Below, in pieces: positions 1-7,853 of a stretch of 64,000 nucleotides of DNA. Made by a program: the position numbers and the translations under genes. The stretch's first letter is position 1, and the number at the start of each line of letters is the position of its first letter. Location: NCBI RefSeq assembly GCF_000011385.1, contig NC_005125.1, positions 4,092,001 to 4,156,000 of the forward strand, written 5' to 3'. The stretch is from Gloeobacter violaceus PCC 7421 (lineage in GTDB: Bacteria > Cyanobacteriota > Cyanobacteriia > Gloeobacterales > Gloeobacteraceae). The notes under the pieces were generated by a model that did not search any database, was not told the DNA's origin, and saw only the letters and a program-made list of their open reading frames with translations.

Positions 1-258
1 GTTCTTCTCGATTTGCTGCACTTCGATTTGATCGATCTGCTCTGCACGCACGATCCCGTCCACCGAAAAGAAGACGGCGGCGCACTGCTCCCAAAAGCGC
101 TTTTCATCGGCTACCTGCTGACAGGCGAGCTGAAAAAAGCGCGTACCACTGGTGCGGTAGAGTTCTTCGAGAACCTGGCGTTCGGTCTCGCCGGCGCTCA
201 CCGCGCCGATGAAGCGTTCGATACGATTTTGAGTTCGGGTGGATGGGGAACTTTTCAT
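1..258 (-). CDS. Hypothetical protein downstream of the secretin (partial, C-terminus off window)
   Basis: An open frame starts at an ATG at 256-258 and stays open to the left edge, giving 86 residues that begin MKSSPSTRTQNRIERF. The start lies only 5 bases after the secretin stop codon (264-266), so the two are probably one operon transcribed leftward. The visible part is mostly helical and charged, with no signal peptide or membrane segment. I do not recognise the family. A function linked to the neighbouring pilus/secretion genes is inference from position only. The C-terminus lies outside the window. Confidence 0.6.
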   Translation of the reverse strand, partial: MKSSPSTRTQNRIERFIGAVSAGETERQVLEELYRTSGTRFFQLACQQVADEKRFWEQCAAVFFSVDGIVRAEQIDQIEVQQIEKN

Positions 259-263
259 GGCTG

Positions 264-1313
264 TCACTTGAGCGGCGTGATCCCGGAGGCGGGTTTGTGG
301 CTGGCAAATTCAGGGGGCAGGTTGCGGGGACTGTCGGCGGCCGGAGCTTCCGCTTCGAGCAGTTCCGCCCCAGCGAGGGGCTGCTCCTGGATGACCGGCT
401 CGATCATCACCAGCAGCCGCTGGTCCTTGACCACCCGGTTGGAGGATTTGAACAGATCTCCCAAAATTGGAATGGCACTCAGCACCGGCACCCGGTACTC
501 GATATTCGCCTCGTCGTGGCGGGTGATCCCACCCAGCAGGGCGACGCCGCCGCTGTCGAGGCGCAAATTTGGGATATCGATCGAATTGGTATTGATCACC
601 AGGCCCTCCCCGGATCCCTGGGGATCGGAAAAATCGCCGCGCACCGAGATGGCGACCTGCTTTTTGGAGGGCAAGACCATCGGGGTGAGGTTGAGGGTGG
701 TGCGGGCGTTGATCGCCTGGGTAGAACTGAGGGCGGTGCCGTTGGAGACGATGGTCTGGGGAATGCGAAACTGGACATTCTGGCTGATGGTCGCCGTTTC
801 ACCGTCGCTGACCACCAGTTGTTGATCGATGAGCGTCTGCAGGGCGTTGACCTGCTGAAGCAGCTGCAGCTGTAGAACAATATTTGCAAATGTCAAAGTA
901 AGGGCGGAGCGGTTGGGCAGTACGCCGTTGTTGCCCAGAGGAGCGGTGCTCAAGGCCCCGGCCCCGGCCGCAAGCCCCGAGTACTGTGGAAACGTGCTGC
1001 CTCCCAACGCCCCGCCGTTGCCGAGATCCAGGCCGAAGCGGCCCATCGCCACCGGGCGGCCGAAGGCGTCGTAGGAACCGGAGGTGATCCCGGTGCCCAG
1101 GCTGAGGCCGCGTTCATTGGCGACGCTGTCGTTGACCAACAGCACCCGCAGCCGGATGACCACCTGGGCGGGAGCACTCAGCTTGTCGGAGACATAAATG
1201 ATGTTGCGGCTAGCCCGAGAGCGAAAGGCCCGAAAGCCGATGATTTCAAGAATTTCCTTGAGTTGGGCGTAAGCGTCGAGGCCCTGGAGGTTGCTGAAGC
1301 AAAAGCTTCCAAT
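264..1313 (-). pseudogene. Secretin gene, 3' fragment (C-terminal about 350 codons), separated from its 5' end by an inserted element
   Basis: This is the C-terminal part of a PilQ/GspD-type outer-membrane secretin. The frame has no start of its own: it runs back in frame through NLQGLDAYAQLKEIL and RNIIYVSDKLSAPAQVVIRL, and stays open past the recombination point at 1312-1313. The secretin core follows, with a beta-rich segment, GGVALLGGITR, and the family signature VPVLSAIPILGDLFKSS followed by DQRLLVMIEPVI. The 5' fragment lies 12.8 kb away at 14085-14453 on the same strand. Joining the halves at the shared AT gives a 472-residue secretin without a frameshift or stop. In the integrated state no full-length protein can be made. 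The downstream partial gene at 258 follows closely. This may be one of several secretin genes in the genome, so its loss need not be lethal. Confidence 0.9.
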
Positions 1314-1328
1314 AGTGGTAAAATTTTC
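1306..1328. other. attL: left junction of the integrated element
   Basis: The sequence TTCCAATAGTGGTAAAATTT marks the left junction. The crossover is placed at AT (1312-1313) because this is the only dinucleotide shared with attR (14083-14084) that keeps the secretin reading frame. Reading inward, both ends begin CCAAT (or its inverse) followed by a G-rich part and GTAAAA, as expected for imperfect half-site symmetry in serine recombinase sites. The assignment is inference from sequence; the exact crossover has not been observed. Confidence 0.7.
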
Positions 1329-1351
1329 CCAGTGTTAGACGGAGCCCGGGA

Positions 1352-2782
1352 ATGGGAAAGCTGGCGCGGTTGCCGATTGGTGCGGCGGGTCTGGTGTACG
1401 GGTATGCGCGCGTGAGCACTGCCGAGCAAGCGGACAGTCAGCACGCGCTTACTCAGCAGTGCGAGCGCCTGAAGCGGGCTGGGACGGATGAGCTTCTGAT
1501 TGATGTGCAGTCGGGCCGCAAGGATGACCGGCGCAACTTTCAGAAGCTGCTACGTCTGGCAGAGGGTGGGCATGTACGGGAAATCGTGGCGACGCGGCTT
1601 GATCGGTTGGGCCGCAACGTCCGGGCGATCCTGGAATTGGTGGACAAGCTTGACGATCTGGGTGTTGCCCTTCGCCTGCTGGATGAGAAGGTGGACACTT
1701 CCACCGCATCGGGGCGCATGTACCTGACGATCCGGGCTGCCGTCGATGAGCAAGAATCGCGTTTGTTGAGTGAACGGGTCAGCCACGGCATGAAACACCG
1801 GCGATTGCGGGGTGCGGCCCACCCGAAACCACCCTTCGGCTACCGTATGGGGGCAGACGATCGCTATGTGCTCAACGTGACGGCTTTGTGTCGTATTGCC
1901 GATCACTCCGAATGGACGATCGAGGGCATTGCGCGGTGGCTGATCGCCGAATTCTTGAGAACCGGCCGGGTGCGCGGCACCCTCAAAGGTTGTGTCGAGA
2001 TGTTCGGTTTCACTCCCTTCACCCACATTGGGTTTAGCGGGTGGCTTACCTCCCCTGCCTTGCGTGGTCACATCGTCTATGGCGACGGCACGACCTATCC
2101 CGACGCTCACCCGGCCTATCTGGATGCCGACACTGCCAGGGCGGCGAAGCTGGCCCTAGAGCGCGGCAAACAGCTCGGGGGGTGGGGAAGTGCGGAGGGG
2201 CCACGCAATCGCCCGCTGACCGGCCTGGTACGGTGCCCCCTCTGCAGTGGAGGCACCTACTACAGAGATCAGCGCACCCAGAGAAAGATGGCTGATGGCT
2301 CCACGAAGACGTACCGGAGGGAGTCCTACCACTGTTCGGCTGCGGGCCGCGAGGGCAGTTGCTCAAACACGAAAAGCGTCACCGTGGAATGCATCGAGGC
2401 CGCTATCGAGGCGGCATTGCGGGCAAAGGCCGTCGAACTAGCGTCCATGGTCTCGGCCGGTCTCGGGCAGCCGGTGGAGGAACCGGAGACGGTCAAGGCA
2501 CTGCGCGCGCAACTGTCGGCACTGGAAGCGATTCCCAACCCGGTCGGGGCGCTTCAAGATGCGATGGGCCATTTGCGCCGCCAGATCGATAATCTTTTGG
2601 GCGCGGCGGCGGGGGAACGCAAAGAAGCGGACCTCAAGGCCGAGCAGCTACATCAGGCGTTCGCTGATCCGGATTTCTGGGCGACGATTACCCAGGAAGA
2701 ACGGCGCACGGTTTACAGGGATCTCGTCCGCAAAATACTGATCGCCGGTGGCAAAGTGGTGGCCGTCGAACTGATGATCTGA
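1352..2782 (+). CDS. Large serine recombinase (site-specific integrase/excisionase, XisF-like)
   Basis: This 476-residue protein has the large serine recombinase layout. The resolvase catalytic domain (residues about 14-150) contains VYGYARVST with the nucleophile Ser22, and the arginine-rich helix near LDRLGRNVRAILELVDKL. A recombinase domain (about 155-290) follows. A zinc ribbon (about 296-345) has CPLC and later YHC and CSN cysteines, and the C-terminal helical region (about 350-440) is rich in charged heptads. It is expected to join attB and attP by double-strand breaks with a 2-bp overlap. The ATG at 1352 has GGAG 8 bases upstream. It lies 38 bases from attL, so its promoter must lie in the flanking secretin fragment when integrated, or at the opposite element end when circular. 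A terminator follows at 2812. It resembles XisF of heterocystous cyanobacteria in architecture. Confidence 0.93.
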   Translation: MGKLARLPIGAAGLVYGYARVSTAEQADSQHALTQQCERLKRAGTDELLIDVQSGRKDDRRNFQKLLRLAEGGHVREIVATRLDRLGRNVRAILELVDKLDDLGVALRLLDEKVDTSTASGRMYLTIRAAVDEQESRLLSERVSHGMKHRRLRGAAHPKPPFGYRMGADDRYVLNVTALCRIADHSEWTIEGIARWLIAEFLRTGRVRGTLKGCVEMFGFTPFTHIGFSGWLTSPALRGHIVYGDGTTYPDAHPAYLDADTARAAKLALERGKQLGGWGSAEGPRNRPLTGLVRCPLCSGGTYYRDQRTQRKMADGSTKTYRRESYHCSAAGREGSCSNTKSVTVECIEAAIEAALRAKAVELASMVSAGLGQPVEEPETVKALRAQLSALEAIPNPVGALQDAMGHLRRQIDNLLGAAAGERKEADLKAEQLHQAFADPDFWATITQEERRTVYRDLVRKILIAGGKVVAVELMI

Positions 2783-2811
2783 TACCGGCGCACCACCACC
2801 TGTAGCGCAGA

Positions 2812-2842
2812 AGCCCCCTGGATCGAGTCTGGGGGGCTTTTT
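2812..2842 (+). terminator. Rho-independent terminator after the serine recombinase
   Basis: AGCCCCC (2812-2818) pairs with GGGGGCT (2832-2838) around a partly paired loop, followed by TTTT (2839-2842). It sits 30 bases after the recombinase stop and isolates it from the downstream operon. Confidence 0.8.
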
Positions 2843-3018
2843 GCCGTGCAGGCATGGAGCGGAGACAAAATTCTCAGCAGAATTGCCGGATTGAGTGGTC
2901 CGGCGGCTTTATGCTCTGGATGTGGACAGAAACACCTGCCGATGTCCACAAAGCAAGTGACCAGCCGATACGAGACAGGCGCTAGTCGCCTTTCTGCTCA
3001 CCCACCCTTCTGGAGCTA

Positions 3019-3309
3019 GTGACCGTGAATGTAGCACCGATCGCCGAAGAAGATCAATCCCCCCAGCCCGTCTGGGTTGGCCCCTTTGCTGCCGCTAGGC
3101 ACCTCGGATACGCGTGCGCCCGATCCATGGAGCGTCTGCGCCCCCGGATGCCGGAGGGCATTTGCTGGGTCAAACTGAACTCCCGGACGGTCCGGTACAA
3201 CCTGGACGCGCTTGAGCTTTGGGCCGAGTGCCAGGGCTCCCCCGATGTGTGGGCGGCGGCCGTCGAAGAACTGCGCGCCCAACGCGCGGCCCGGGTAGGT
3301 GTGCTGTGA
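3019..3309 (+). CDS. Small winged-helix/excisionase-like DNA-binding protein (candidate recombination directionality factor)
   Basis: A 96-residue protein starts at GTG 3019, with TGGAG just upstream. Residues 20-70 read FAAARHLGYACARSMERLRP then WVKLNSRTVRYNLDALELW, the layout of MerR/excisionase-type winged helices: an HTH that starts with an alanine-rich turn, then a beta hairpin, then a tyrosine-containing line ending in ALELW. Small proteins of this kind next to integrases act as excisionases, AlpA-type activators or repressors. It is the first gene after the recombinase terminator and heads the replication gene group. I infer a directionality or regulatory role; the homology is only by motif. 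Confidence 0.7.
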   Translation: MTVNVAPIAEEDQSPQPVWVGPFAAARHLGYACARSMERLRPRMPEGICWVKLNSRTVRYNLDALELWAECQGSPDVWAAAVEELRAQRAARVGVL

Positions 3310-3398
3310 GCATCGCCAATCGACCCGAGACCGCGGCCGAGATCTTGCGACGCCGCGCCCGTGAATTTCTGGCCAGGAAATTAGCGGCAGCCGCCTGA
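3306..3398 (+). CDS. Possible 30-residue small protein overlapping the wHTH gene
   Basis: A GTG at 3306 overlaps the stop of the previous gene (GTGA) and opens a frame of 30 codons to TGA at 3396-3398. The product is helical and basic (EILRRRAREFLARKLAAAA). The translational-coupling overlap is the only support; it may be spurious. A hairpin follows at 3410. Confidence 0.35.
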   Translation: MSIANRPETAAEILRRRAREFLARKLAAAA

Positions 3399-3409
3399 CC
3401 TGCCAAAAC

Positions 3410-3435
3410 AAAAGCCCTCGATTCGCATCGGGGGC
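3410..3435 (+). terminator. Hairpin after the small wHTH genes
   Basis: AGCCCTCGAT pairs with ATCGGGGGCT around a TTCGC-type loop, with one G-U pair. No T-run follows (CATCAAATTG), so it is more likely an RNA-processing or attenuating structure than a strong terminator. It lies about 60 bases before the primase/helicase start. Confidence 0.5.
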
Positions 3436-3491
3436 TCATCAAATTGCTGTCAGAGATCAGCTCTTCCCCCCTCTCACAGAAGGAAAACCCG

Positions 3492-6011
3492 ATGCCTGCT
3501 TGTCTCCATTATAACTCAGAATCCGCCCCCCTGGCTGATTTGCACCGCGCCGAATTGATGGACTCCGCTATCCATCCCGGCATAATTGCCCTGAACTTCC
3601 GCACGATCGAAGATTCCCCGCCGACCGCCCACACAGATCCGGAATTCCCGATCGTAGAGTTTCTGGGCTGGAGGGCACCGGACAAAAAAACGCCTTACCG
3701 CCGAGGCTGGGCATGCCAGGGGCTGGACCCGTCCAAGGACTGGAAACCAATGGAATGGGGCTGCCTGAAGCTGGATACCGAGCACCAGCGAGAGAATCAC
3801 CAGAAGCCGGGCAAGCGGATCAAGTATGAGCACCCTTCTGGTCAACCCACCCGCGCCTTTTTCCTCGATGTACCGGCCGAGGTCGCTGCACTCGTTGCTG
3901 AGCGCGCCGGACTGGAACCACCAGCCGGGGCTTTCTGGCCGTGGGTACTCGCCAGCCGGTTGCCCATCGTCATCACCGAGGGAGCCAAGAAGGCTGCCGC
4001 CCTACTCTCCATCGGCCTGCCTGCGGTCGCTCTGCCGGGCATCTGGGGGGGCTGTCGCAAGGGTGACCGCAACGTCGCCGCTTCTCTGCGCGAGGATACC
4101 GCCCGGCTGGCGGATGCCGGATGCCCGATCCTGTTTTGTTTCGACAACGATGTGAAGGAGCGCACGATCCAGGATGTCAAAAACGCGATTCGCAAAACCA
4201 GCGCCCTGATTGTTGAGCGCGGGGGCCGGGCGGGAAAACTTGGATTCCCCGGTCCGCACAAGGGCATCGATGACTATCTCGCCGCCGATGTGACCCACGC
4301 CGACGCGCTGATTGCTGCCTACCACGAAGCGATAGCGGCACTCGACACGCCCCAGGAGGTAGAGGAGTCCGGCAAGCGTACCCGGCCATCGAGAGCGGAA
4401 ATCATTGCTGACATCCGACAGTTCTACCAGGGTCGGGTGCGCCGCAACCTACTGGGCGAGACGGTCGAACTTGATGGCAAGGAATGGGGCGGGATGGACC
4501 GCGCCTATCTCGACCTGGCGACCGAGCAGGGCATCGAGGCGGCCAAAGAGTTCGTTATCGATGTGCTGGCTGGACTCGCCGATGAGAACGCCTACAGCCC
4601 CGTTGAGCAGTACCTCAAGAATGTGTACGCGCTGCACCAGGACAAGACCGTCCACCTGCTTGATGATCTGGCGTTCCGCTACTTTGGCACGGATGACCCG
4701 CTGCACAACACCTATTTGCGCCGGTGGCTGGTGGGAGCCGTGGCGCGTGTCCGCCGCCCGGGTTGCAAGTTCGATCTGACCCTGATCCTTAAGGGTCGCC
4801 AAGGCGTTGGGAAGTCTTCCTTCTTTCGAATTCTCGGCGGCACCTGGTTCTCTGACTCGATGGCGCAGATCGACAACAAAGACGATCTGATGGTGATGCA
4901 CCGCGCCTGGATCAACGAGTGGGCGGAACTGGAGAACGTCACCGGGCGGCGCGATATCAGCGAGGTGAAATCCTTCCTCACTCGCCAGGAGGATGCCTAC
5001 CGGCGGCCCTACGCGAGGGATACAGTCCCACATCCCCGCCGGTCTGTGATCGTGGGCACCACCAACCGCGATGAGTTTCTTGCAGACGAAACAGGAGATC
5101 GGCGCTTCATGGTCGTCCCAGTCCACCAGCAGATCGACTTCGCCCAGTTGGGGGCCGAGCGCGATGCCATATGGGCGGCGGCAGTGGATTTGTTCCTGAA
5201 GGGCGAGCCGTACTACCTGACGGCCGCCGAGACCGCCTTGCAGGCGCGGGCCAACGAGACGTATGCCGTCAGCGATAGCTGGGAGGAGAAGATCCTTCCC
5301 TATCTGGCGCATCGCACGGAGGTAACCACTTCGGAGATTCTTGAGCGCGCACTGGGTATCGAGGCCGGGCGACACACCAACCCCGATCAAAAACGTGTCG
5401 GCATTATCCTGCGCCGCCGGGGCTGGGAATCAGTCCGAACCAAAGCGCGCCGCTACTGGCGCCCCCCGGGAGAAGGTGACGGGGTGACGGGGGAGAATGC
5501 GGGTCCCGTCACCCTCCCGTCACCACCTGAAATCCAGTCAACGCAAGTCTTTCAGCCTGCTGGTGACGGGGTGACGGGAGAAACTACTAAAACTCTCCCA
5601 GAGAGATCAAAGTCTTATGAGAACCAGGGATTACATAAGAGTTTTGATTCTCCGGTCCTATTAAAGAATTCTCCCGTCACCTCCCGTCACCCGTCACCGG
5701 AAAAGCGAGTGACGGGTCTCCCGGATGCTCCGTCTCCAGAGCCTGAAATGCCCGCCAGGACTACCGATCAGGCAGATCCCCCCGTTTCCCTGAGCGAGGG
5801 CGACCGGGTGACGCTGACAGATCTGGCATCACTCCCCCGAACTCACGCTCACCTGACCGTGGGTGTCCTGGGCACGGTAGCCAAAGACTGCCCCGCTCTC
5901 ATGGCTCTCGTGGGAATCCGATTCGACGGCGAGCAGGACGTGGCGCGAGTGAAAAGAACCAGCCTTGCCCTTGTGTCTCCCGACAGTCAACCGACCGACG
6001 ACGATTTTTGA
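3492..6011 (+). CDS. Primase-helicase replication initiator: DUF3854 (TOPRIM-like) plus VapE/SF3-like ATPase
   Basis: The ATG at 3492 has AGAAGGA upstream and is preferred over the earlier in-frame ATG at 3444; the product is 839 residues. The N-terminal third has the DUF3854 features (LPIVITEGAKKAAALLSIG, then a FDNDV acidic motif and KGIDDYLA), a TOPRIM-like module found in plasmid and island primases. The central part is a VapE-type helicase with Walker A GRQGVGKSSF (encoded near 4796-4825), Walker B INEWAELE (near 4912), and a sensor/arginine segment TTNRDEFLADETGDRRF. The C-terminal 200 residues are low complexity. Their DNA carries a cluster of octamer iterons. Together this is a self-contained replication module like those of SaPI-type islands. 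Confidence 0.88.
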   Translation: MPACLHYNSESAPLADLHRAELMDSAIHPGIIALNFRTIEDSPPTAHTDPEFPIVEFLGWRAPDKKTPYRRGWACQGLDPSKDWKPMEWGCLKLDTEHQRENHQKPGKRIKYEHPSGQPTRAFFLDVPAEVAALVAERAGLEPPAGAFWPWVLASRLPIVITEGAKKAAALLSIGLPAVALPGIWGGCRKGDRNVAASLREDTARLADAGCPILFCFDNDVKERTIQDVKNAIRKTSALIVERGGRAGKLGFPGPHKGIDDYLAADVTHADALIAAYHEAIAALDTPQEVEESGKRTRPSRAEIIADIRQFYQGRVRRNLLGETVELDGKEWGGMDRAYLDLATEQGIEAAKEFVIDVLAGLADENAYSPVEQYLKNVYALHQDKTVHLLDDLAFRYFGTDDPLHNTYLRRWLVGAVARVRRPGCKFDLTLILKGRQGVGKSSFFRILGGTWFSDSMAQIDNKDDLMVMHRAWINEWAELENVTGRRDISEVKSFLTRQEDAYRRPYARDTVPHPRRSVIVGTTNRDEFLADETGDRRFMVVPVHQQIDFAQLGAERDAIWAAAVDLFLKGEPYYLTAAETALQARANETYAVSDSWEEKILPYLAHRTEVTTSEILERALGIEAGRHTNPDQKRVGIILRRRGWESVRTKARRYWRPPGEGDGVTGENAGPVTLPSPPEIQSTQVFQPAGDGVTGETTKTLPERSKSYENQGLHKSFDSPVLLKNSPVTSRHPSPEKRVTGLPDAPSPEPEMPARTTDQADPPVSLSEGDRVTLTDLASLPRTHAHLTVGVLGTVAKDCPALMALVGIRFDGEQDVARVKRTSLALVSPDSQPTDDDF
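5476..5716. repeat. Ten GTGACGGG iterons flanking an AT-rich stretch (candidate replication origin)
   Basis: Exact copies of GTGACGGG occur on the plus strand at 5476, 5484, 5563, 5571 and 5709, and on the minus strand (CCCGTCAC) at 5505, 5516, 5673, 5683 and 5690. Most are in tandem pairs 8 to 11 bases apart, in alternating orientation. The copies fall in different codon phases and on both strands, so they are conserved as DNA rather than as peptide repeats. An AT-rich stretch at about 5580-5672 lies between the two main groups. This matches the architecture of SaPI-type origins, where initiator-binding iterons flank a melting region next to or inside the initiator gene. Origin function is inferred. 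Confidence 0.75.
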
Positions 6012-6055
6012 CTCACTGACAAAAGCTGACAAAACCCCTCACCAGGAGACTGACC

Positions 6056-6283
6056 ATGAACGCCCCGATCCACTTCGCCGAGACCGACAGCGGTCCCCGC
6101 GGACCGAAACGCTTCCAACTCACCGAACCCAAGATTCCCCGCGGCACTCGGGTCACGTTGGCCTCCGATCCAACCCGCCGGGGAGAGGTGCGAGTAGCTG
6201 CCGCTGACGGCATGCTGCTGACACTCTGGGCAGATTACACCTGTAGCATCCACCACCCTTCTGAACTGGAGGCGCAACCGTGA
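6056..6283 (+). CDS. Small hypothetical protein (element)
   Basis: This 75-residue protein starts at ATG 6056 with a good site (CAGGAGAC) upstream. The centre (TRVTLASDPTRRGEVRVAAADGMLLTLWADYTCSIHHPSELEA) looks like a small beta-barrel/KOW- or SH3-like fold: alternating strands with a Gly-Glu-Val turn. A related-looking segment (GDRVTLTDLASL) occurs in the C-terminal tail of the preceding primase-helicase protein. No function can be assigned. The next gene starts at GTG 6280 overlapping its stop, so they are translationally coupled. Confidence 0.7.
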   Translation: MNAPIHFAETDSGPRGPKRFQLTEPKIPRGTRVTLASDPTRRGEVRVAAADGMLLTLWADYTCSIHHPSELEAQP

Positions 6284-6723
6284 ATCGATTGACGCGTCCG
6301 GTCCGCCGCCCCCAGCTGCCCGAACCGACGGCCCACCACGGGCTACTCGCCGACGATCTGCACTTCCTGATCGCCCACCTCCGTCGCGAAAGCAAACAGC
6401 ACCAGACCGCATCGAAGCGATTCGCCCGTGCCGGCAGTCTCGACATCGCCCGGTACTTCCATGAGACCGGCCGGCGCTTATGGGCGATCGCTGAGGTACT
6501 CGCTGACGAAACCCCCGCCAGCCCAGCCACGGCGCCGCCAGACAGGCCAATTGCCCCGACAGGTGGAACGCACGTCCCAATTCCCCGAGACCCGTCATGG
6601 TCTACCCCGAGAGGCCGCTACCCGGGACCACCGCCTCACGCAATGGGGTCGCCCAACCTACTGAGACAATCACCGCAAAGGAGGACAACCGGTCATGACC
6701 AAAGTCGGAGAAGTGTTTTTTGA
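6280..6723 (+). CDS. Hypothetical protein with helical N-terminus and Pro/Arg-rich tail (element)
   Basis: The GTG at 6280 overlaps the stop of the upstream gene (GTGA), supporting translation. Residues about 20-75 form a helical segment (HHGLLADDLHFLIAHLRRESKQ, then RYFHETGRRLWAIAEVLADE). The remainder is proline- and arginine-rich and may be disordered. The last 28 bases overlap the next gene at 6695, which has a stronger ribosome site. The tail might therefore be non-functional extension after a lost stop; the helical half is the better supported part. Unknown function. Confidence 0.5.
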   Translation: MNRLTRPVRRPQLPEPTAHHGLLADDLHFLIAHLRRESKQHQTASKRFARAGSLDIARYFHETGRRLWAIAEVLADETPASPATAPPDRPIAPTGGTHVPIPRDPSWSTPRGRYPGPPPHAMGSPNLLRQSPQRRTTGHDQSRRSVF

Positions 6724-6970
6724 TATCACCGCGCGCACCGATGGCCTGGACACCGCGTTCGATCGGGCAAGGCGTGACGCCGATGCGACCGGCCGATCCG
6801 TAAGCGGCGCCCTCGGACCCGACGTTGCCGACTTCCTTCGCCAGTGTGCCCGGCTACTCAACGAAAAAGCCAGCGAGATCGAATCGGCCGACGCCATCGA
6901 CGACGAAAGTCACTGCGCACCAGCCGGATCGGTCCAACCCGCCCACTACTCACAGGAGCAATCATCATGA
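6695..6970 (+). CDS. Small protein resembling the N-terminus of phage tail tape-measure proteins
   Basis: The ATG at 6695 is preceded by AAAGGAGGAC, the best ribosome site in the element. The first 35 residues (GEVFFDITARTDGLDTAFDR...) fit the short repeat that opens many tail tape-measure proteins: hydrophobic-Asp-Ile-x-Ala followed by a helix. At 91 residues it lacks any hydrophobic or coiled body of a tape measure. It could be an interfering fragment acting on a helper-phage tail, a decayed gene, or a coincidental similarity. The stop overlaps the ATG of the next gene (ATGA at 6967). Confidence 0.6.
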   Translation: MTKVGEVFFDITARTDGLDTAFDRARRDADATGRSVSGALGPDVADFLRQCARLLNEKASEIESADAIDDESHCAPAGSVQPAHYSQEQSS

Positions 6971-7197
6971 CACCCAAGGAGCGCAAGGAAATCGAACGGG
7001 TGATGCGCGACGCCCGCGCCCAAATCCGCGAACTACTCTACACCGCCGACCAATGTGACCAGCGAGGTTTCACGGATGGAGCTGCCCAACGCTTTCGGGC
7101 CCTCGCCACAACCTTGCAGGGAGCGATCGCCCGACTGCAGGCCGACCTAGACGCGGACCATGTCGCTACTGCAATGCCCCCGGAGAGCGGGGTTTAG
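6967..7197 (+). CDS. Small helical hypothetical protein (element)
   Basis: This 76-residue protein begins at ATG 6967, inside the stop of the previous gene, with CAGGAG nearby. It consists of two amphipathic helices (ERKEIERVMRDARAQIRELLYTA and AAQRFRALATTLQGAIARLQADLDAD) separated by a glycine turn, which would form a helical hairpin or coiled-coil dimer. No catalytic motif is visible. Position suggests a role in the satellite's late or regulatory operon; no assignment is possible. Confidence 0.6.
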   Translation: MTPKERKEIERVMRDARAQIRELLYTADQCDQRGFTDGAAQRFRALATTLQGAIARLQADLDADHVATAMPPESGV

Positions 7198-7199
7198 CA

Positions 7200-7730
7200 T
7201 TGTCGTGTCGCTCAGTGTCGCCTAACGTGTCGCCCTCCTGTCACCCGCCCTCATCCATCCATGTCCGGCAAAAAGCCATCGCCCTTCTTGCTGGTGGCGC
7301 CACCATGGCCGATGTCGCTCGGCAAATCGGCGTCGCCGAGCGCACCCTCCAGCGATGGATGAAAAGACCTGATTTTGCCGCCGAGGTCGAACATTCCCGA
7401 ACCACGCAGACCCGCGCCGTCGCAAAGGTGACAGCCGAAGACTTGGGTAGGCAGTACGCCGCGCTCTTGCCTCTCGCTCTGAGCACAATCCATGAATTGA
7501 TGACCGACGCCAGGACAAAGCCGGAAGTGCGCCTGCGGGCGGCCGTCCAAACACTCACCCTCGCCGGTCTGGCACTCCGACAGGCTGTCGAACCGGCTAC
7601 CGCGCCGAGCTATGTGGCCGTTTTGCCGGAGGAGGACGATCGGGATTGGTCGGACCCGAATAAACCCAAGTTCATGACCAAAGAACGCCGGGACGCGGTC
7701 ATGGAGGCGGCCTTTTTGGATCTGGGCTGA
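7200..7730 (+). CDS. HTH protein resembling phage terminase small subunit (TerS-like)
   Basis: The frame opens at a TTG at 7200, two bases after the previous stop; the start is uncertain because no ATG or GTG lies early in frame. The N-terminal HTH reads RQKAIALLAGGATMADVARQIGVAERTLQRWMKRPDFAAEVEHSR, the pattern of phBC6A51-type terminase small subunits, in which the HTH is followed by a residue line on the growing chain. A long helical segment follows (LGRQYAALLPLALSTIHELM...). The C-terminus ends ...ERRDAVMEAAFLDLG. No large terminase is present. In PICI/SaPI satellites a TerS homologue redirects helper-phage packaging; this is the inference here. A transposase-like or regulatory HTH is the alternative. 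Confidence 0.6.
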   Translation: MSCRSVSPNVSPSCHPPSSIHVRQKAIALLAGGATMADVARQIGVAERTLQRWMKRPDFAAEVEHSRTTQTRAVAKVTAEDLGRQYAALLPLALSTIHELMTDARTKPEVRLRAAVQTLTLAGLALRQAVEPATAPSYVAVLPEEDDRDWSDPNKPKFMTKERRDAVMEAAFLDLG

Positions 7731-7853
7731 GTAGTTCGAGCTACAGCAATGCCCCCCAAGATCGGCATGCATACTAGGTTTCACTGGCTTCCTGCTCCCC
7801 TTCCCCCCGTAGCCAGAGTCCAAGATCACTCCTCATTTTCTGGAGACAGCACG

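Noticed and set aside
13-875. Rightward open frames (270 and 210 codons) across the secretin 3' fragment
   Set aside because: They lie antisense to a clear secretin coding sequence, have no ribosome site, and their peptides have no family features; typical GC-rich shadow frames.
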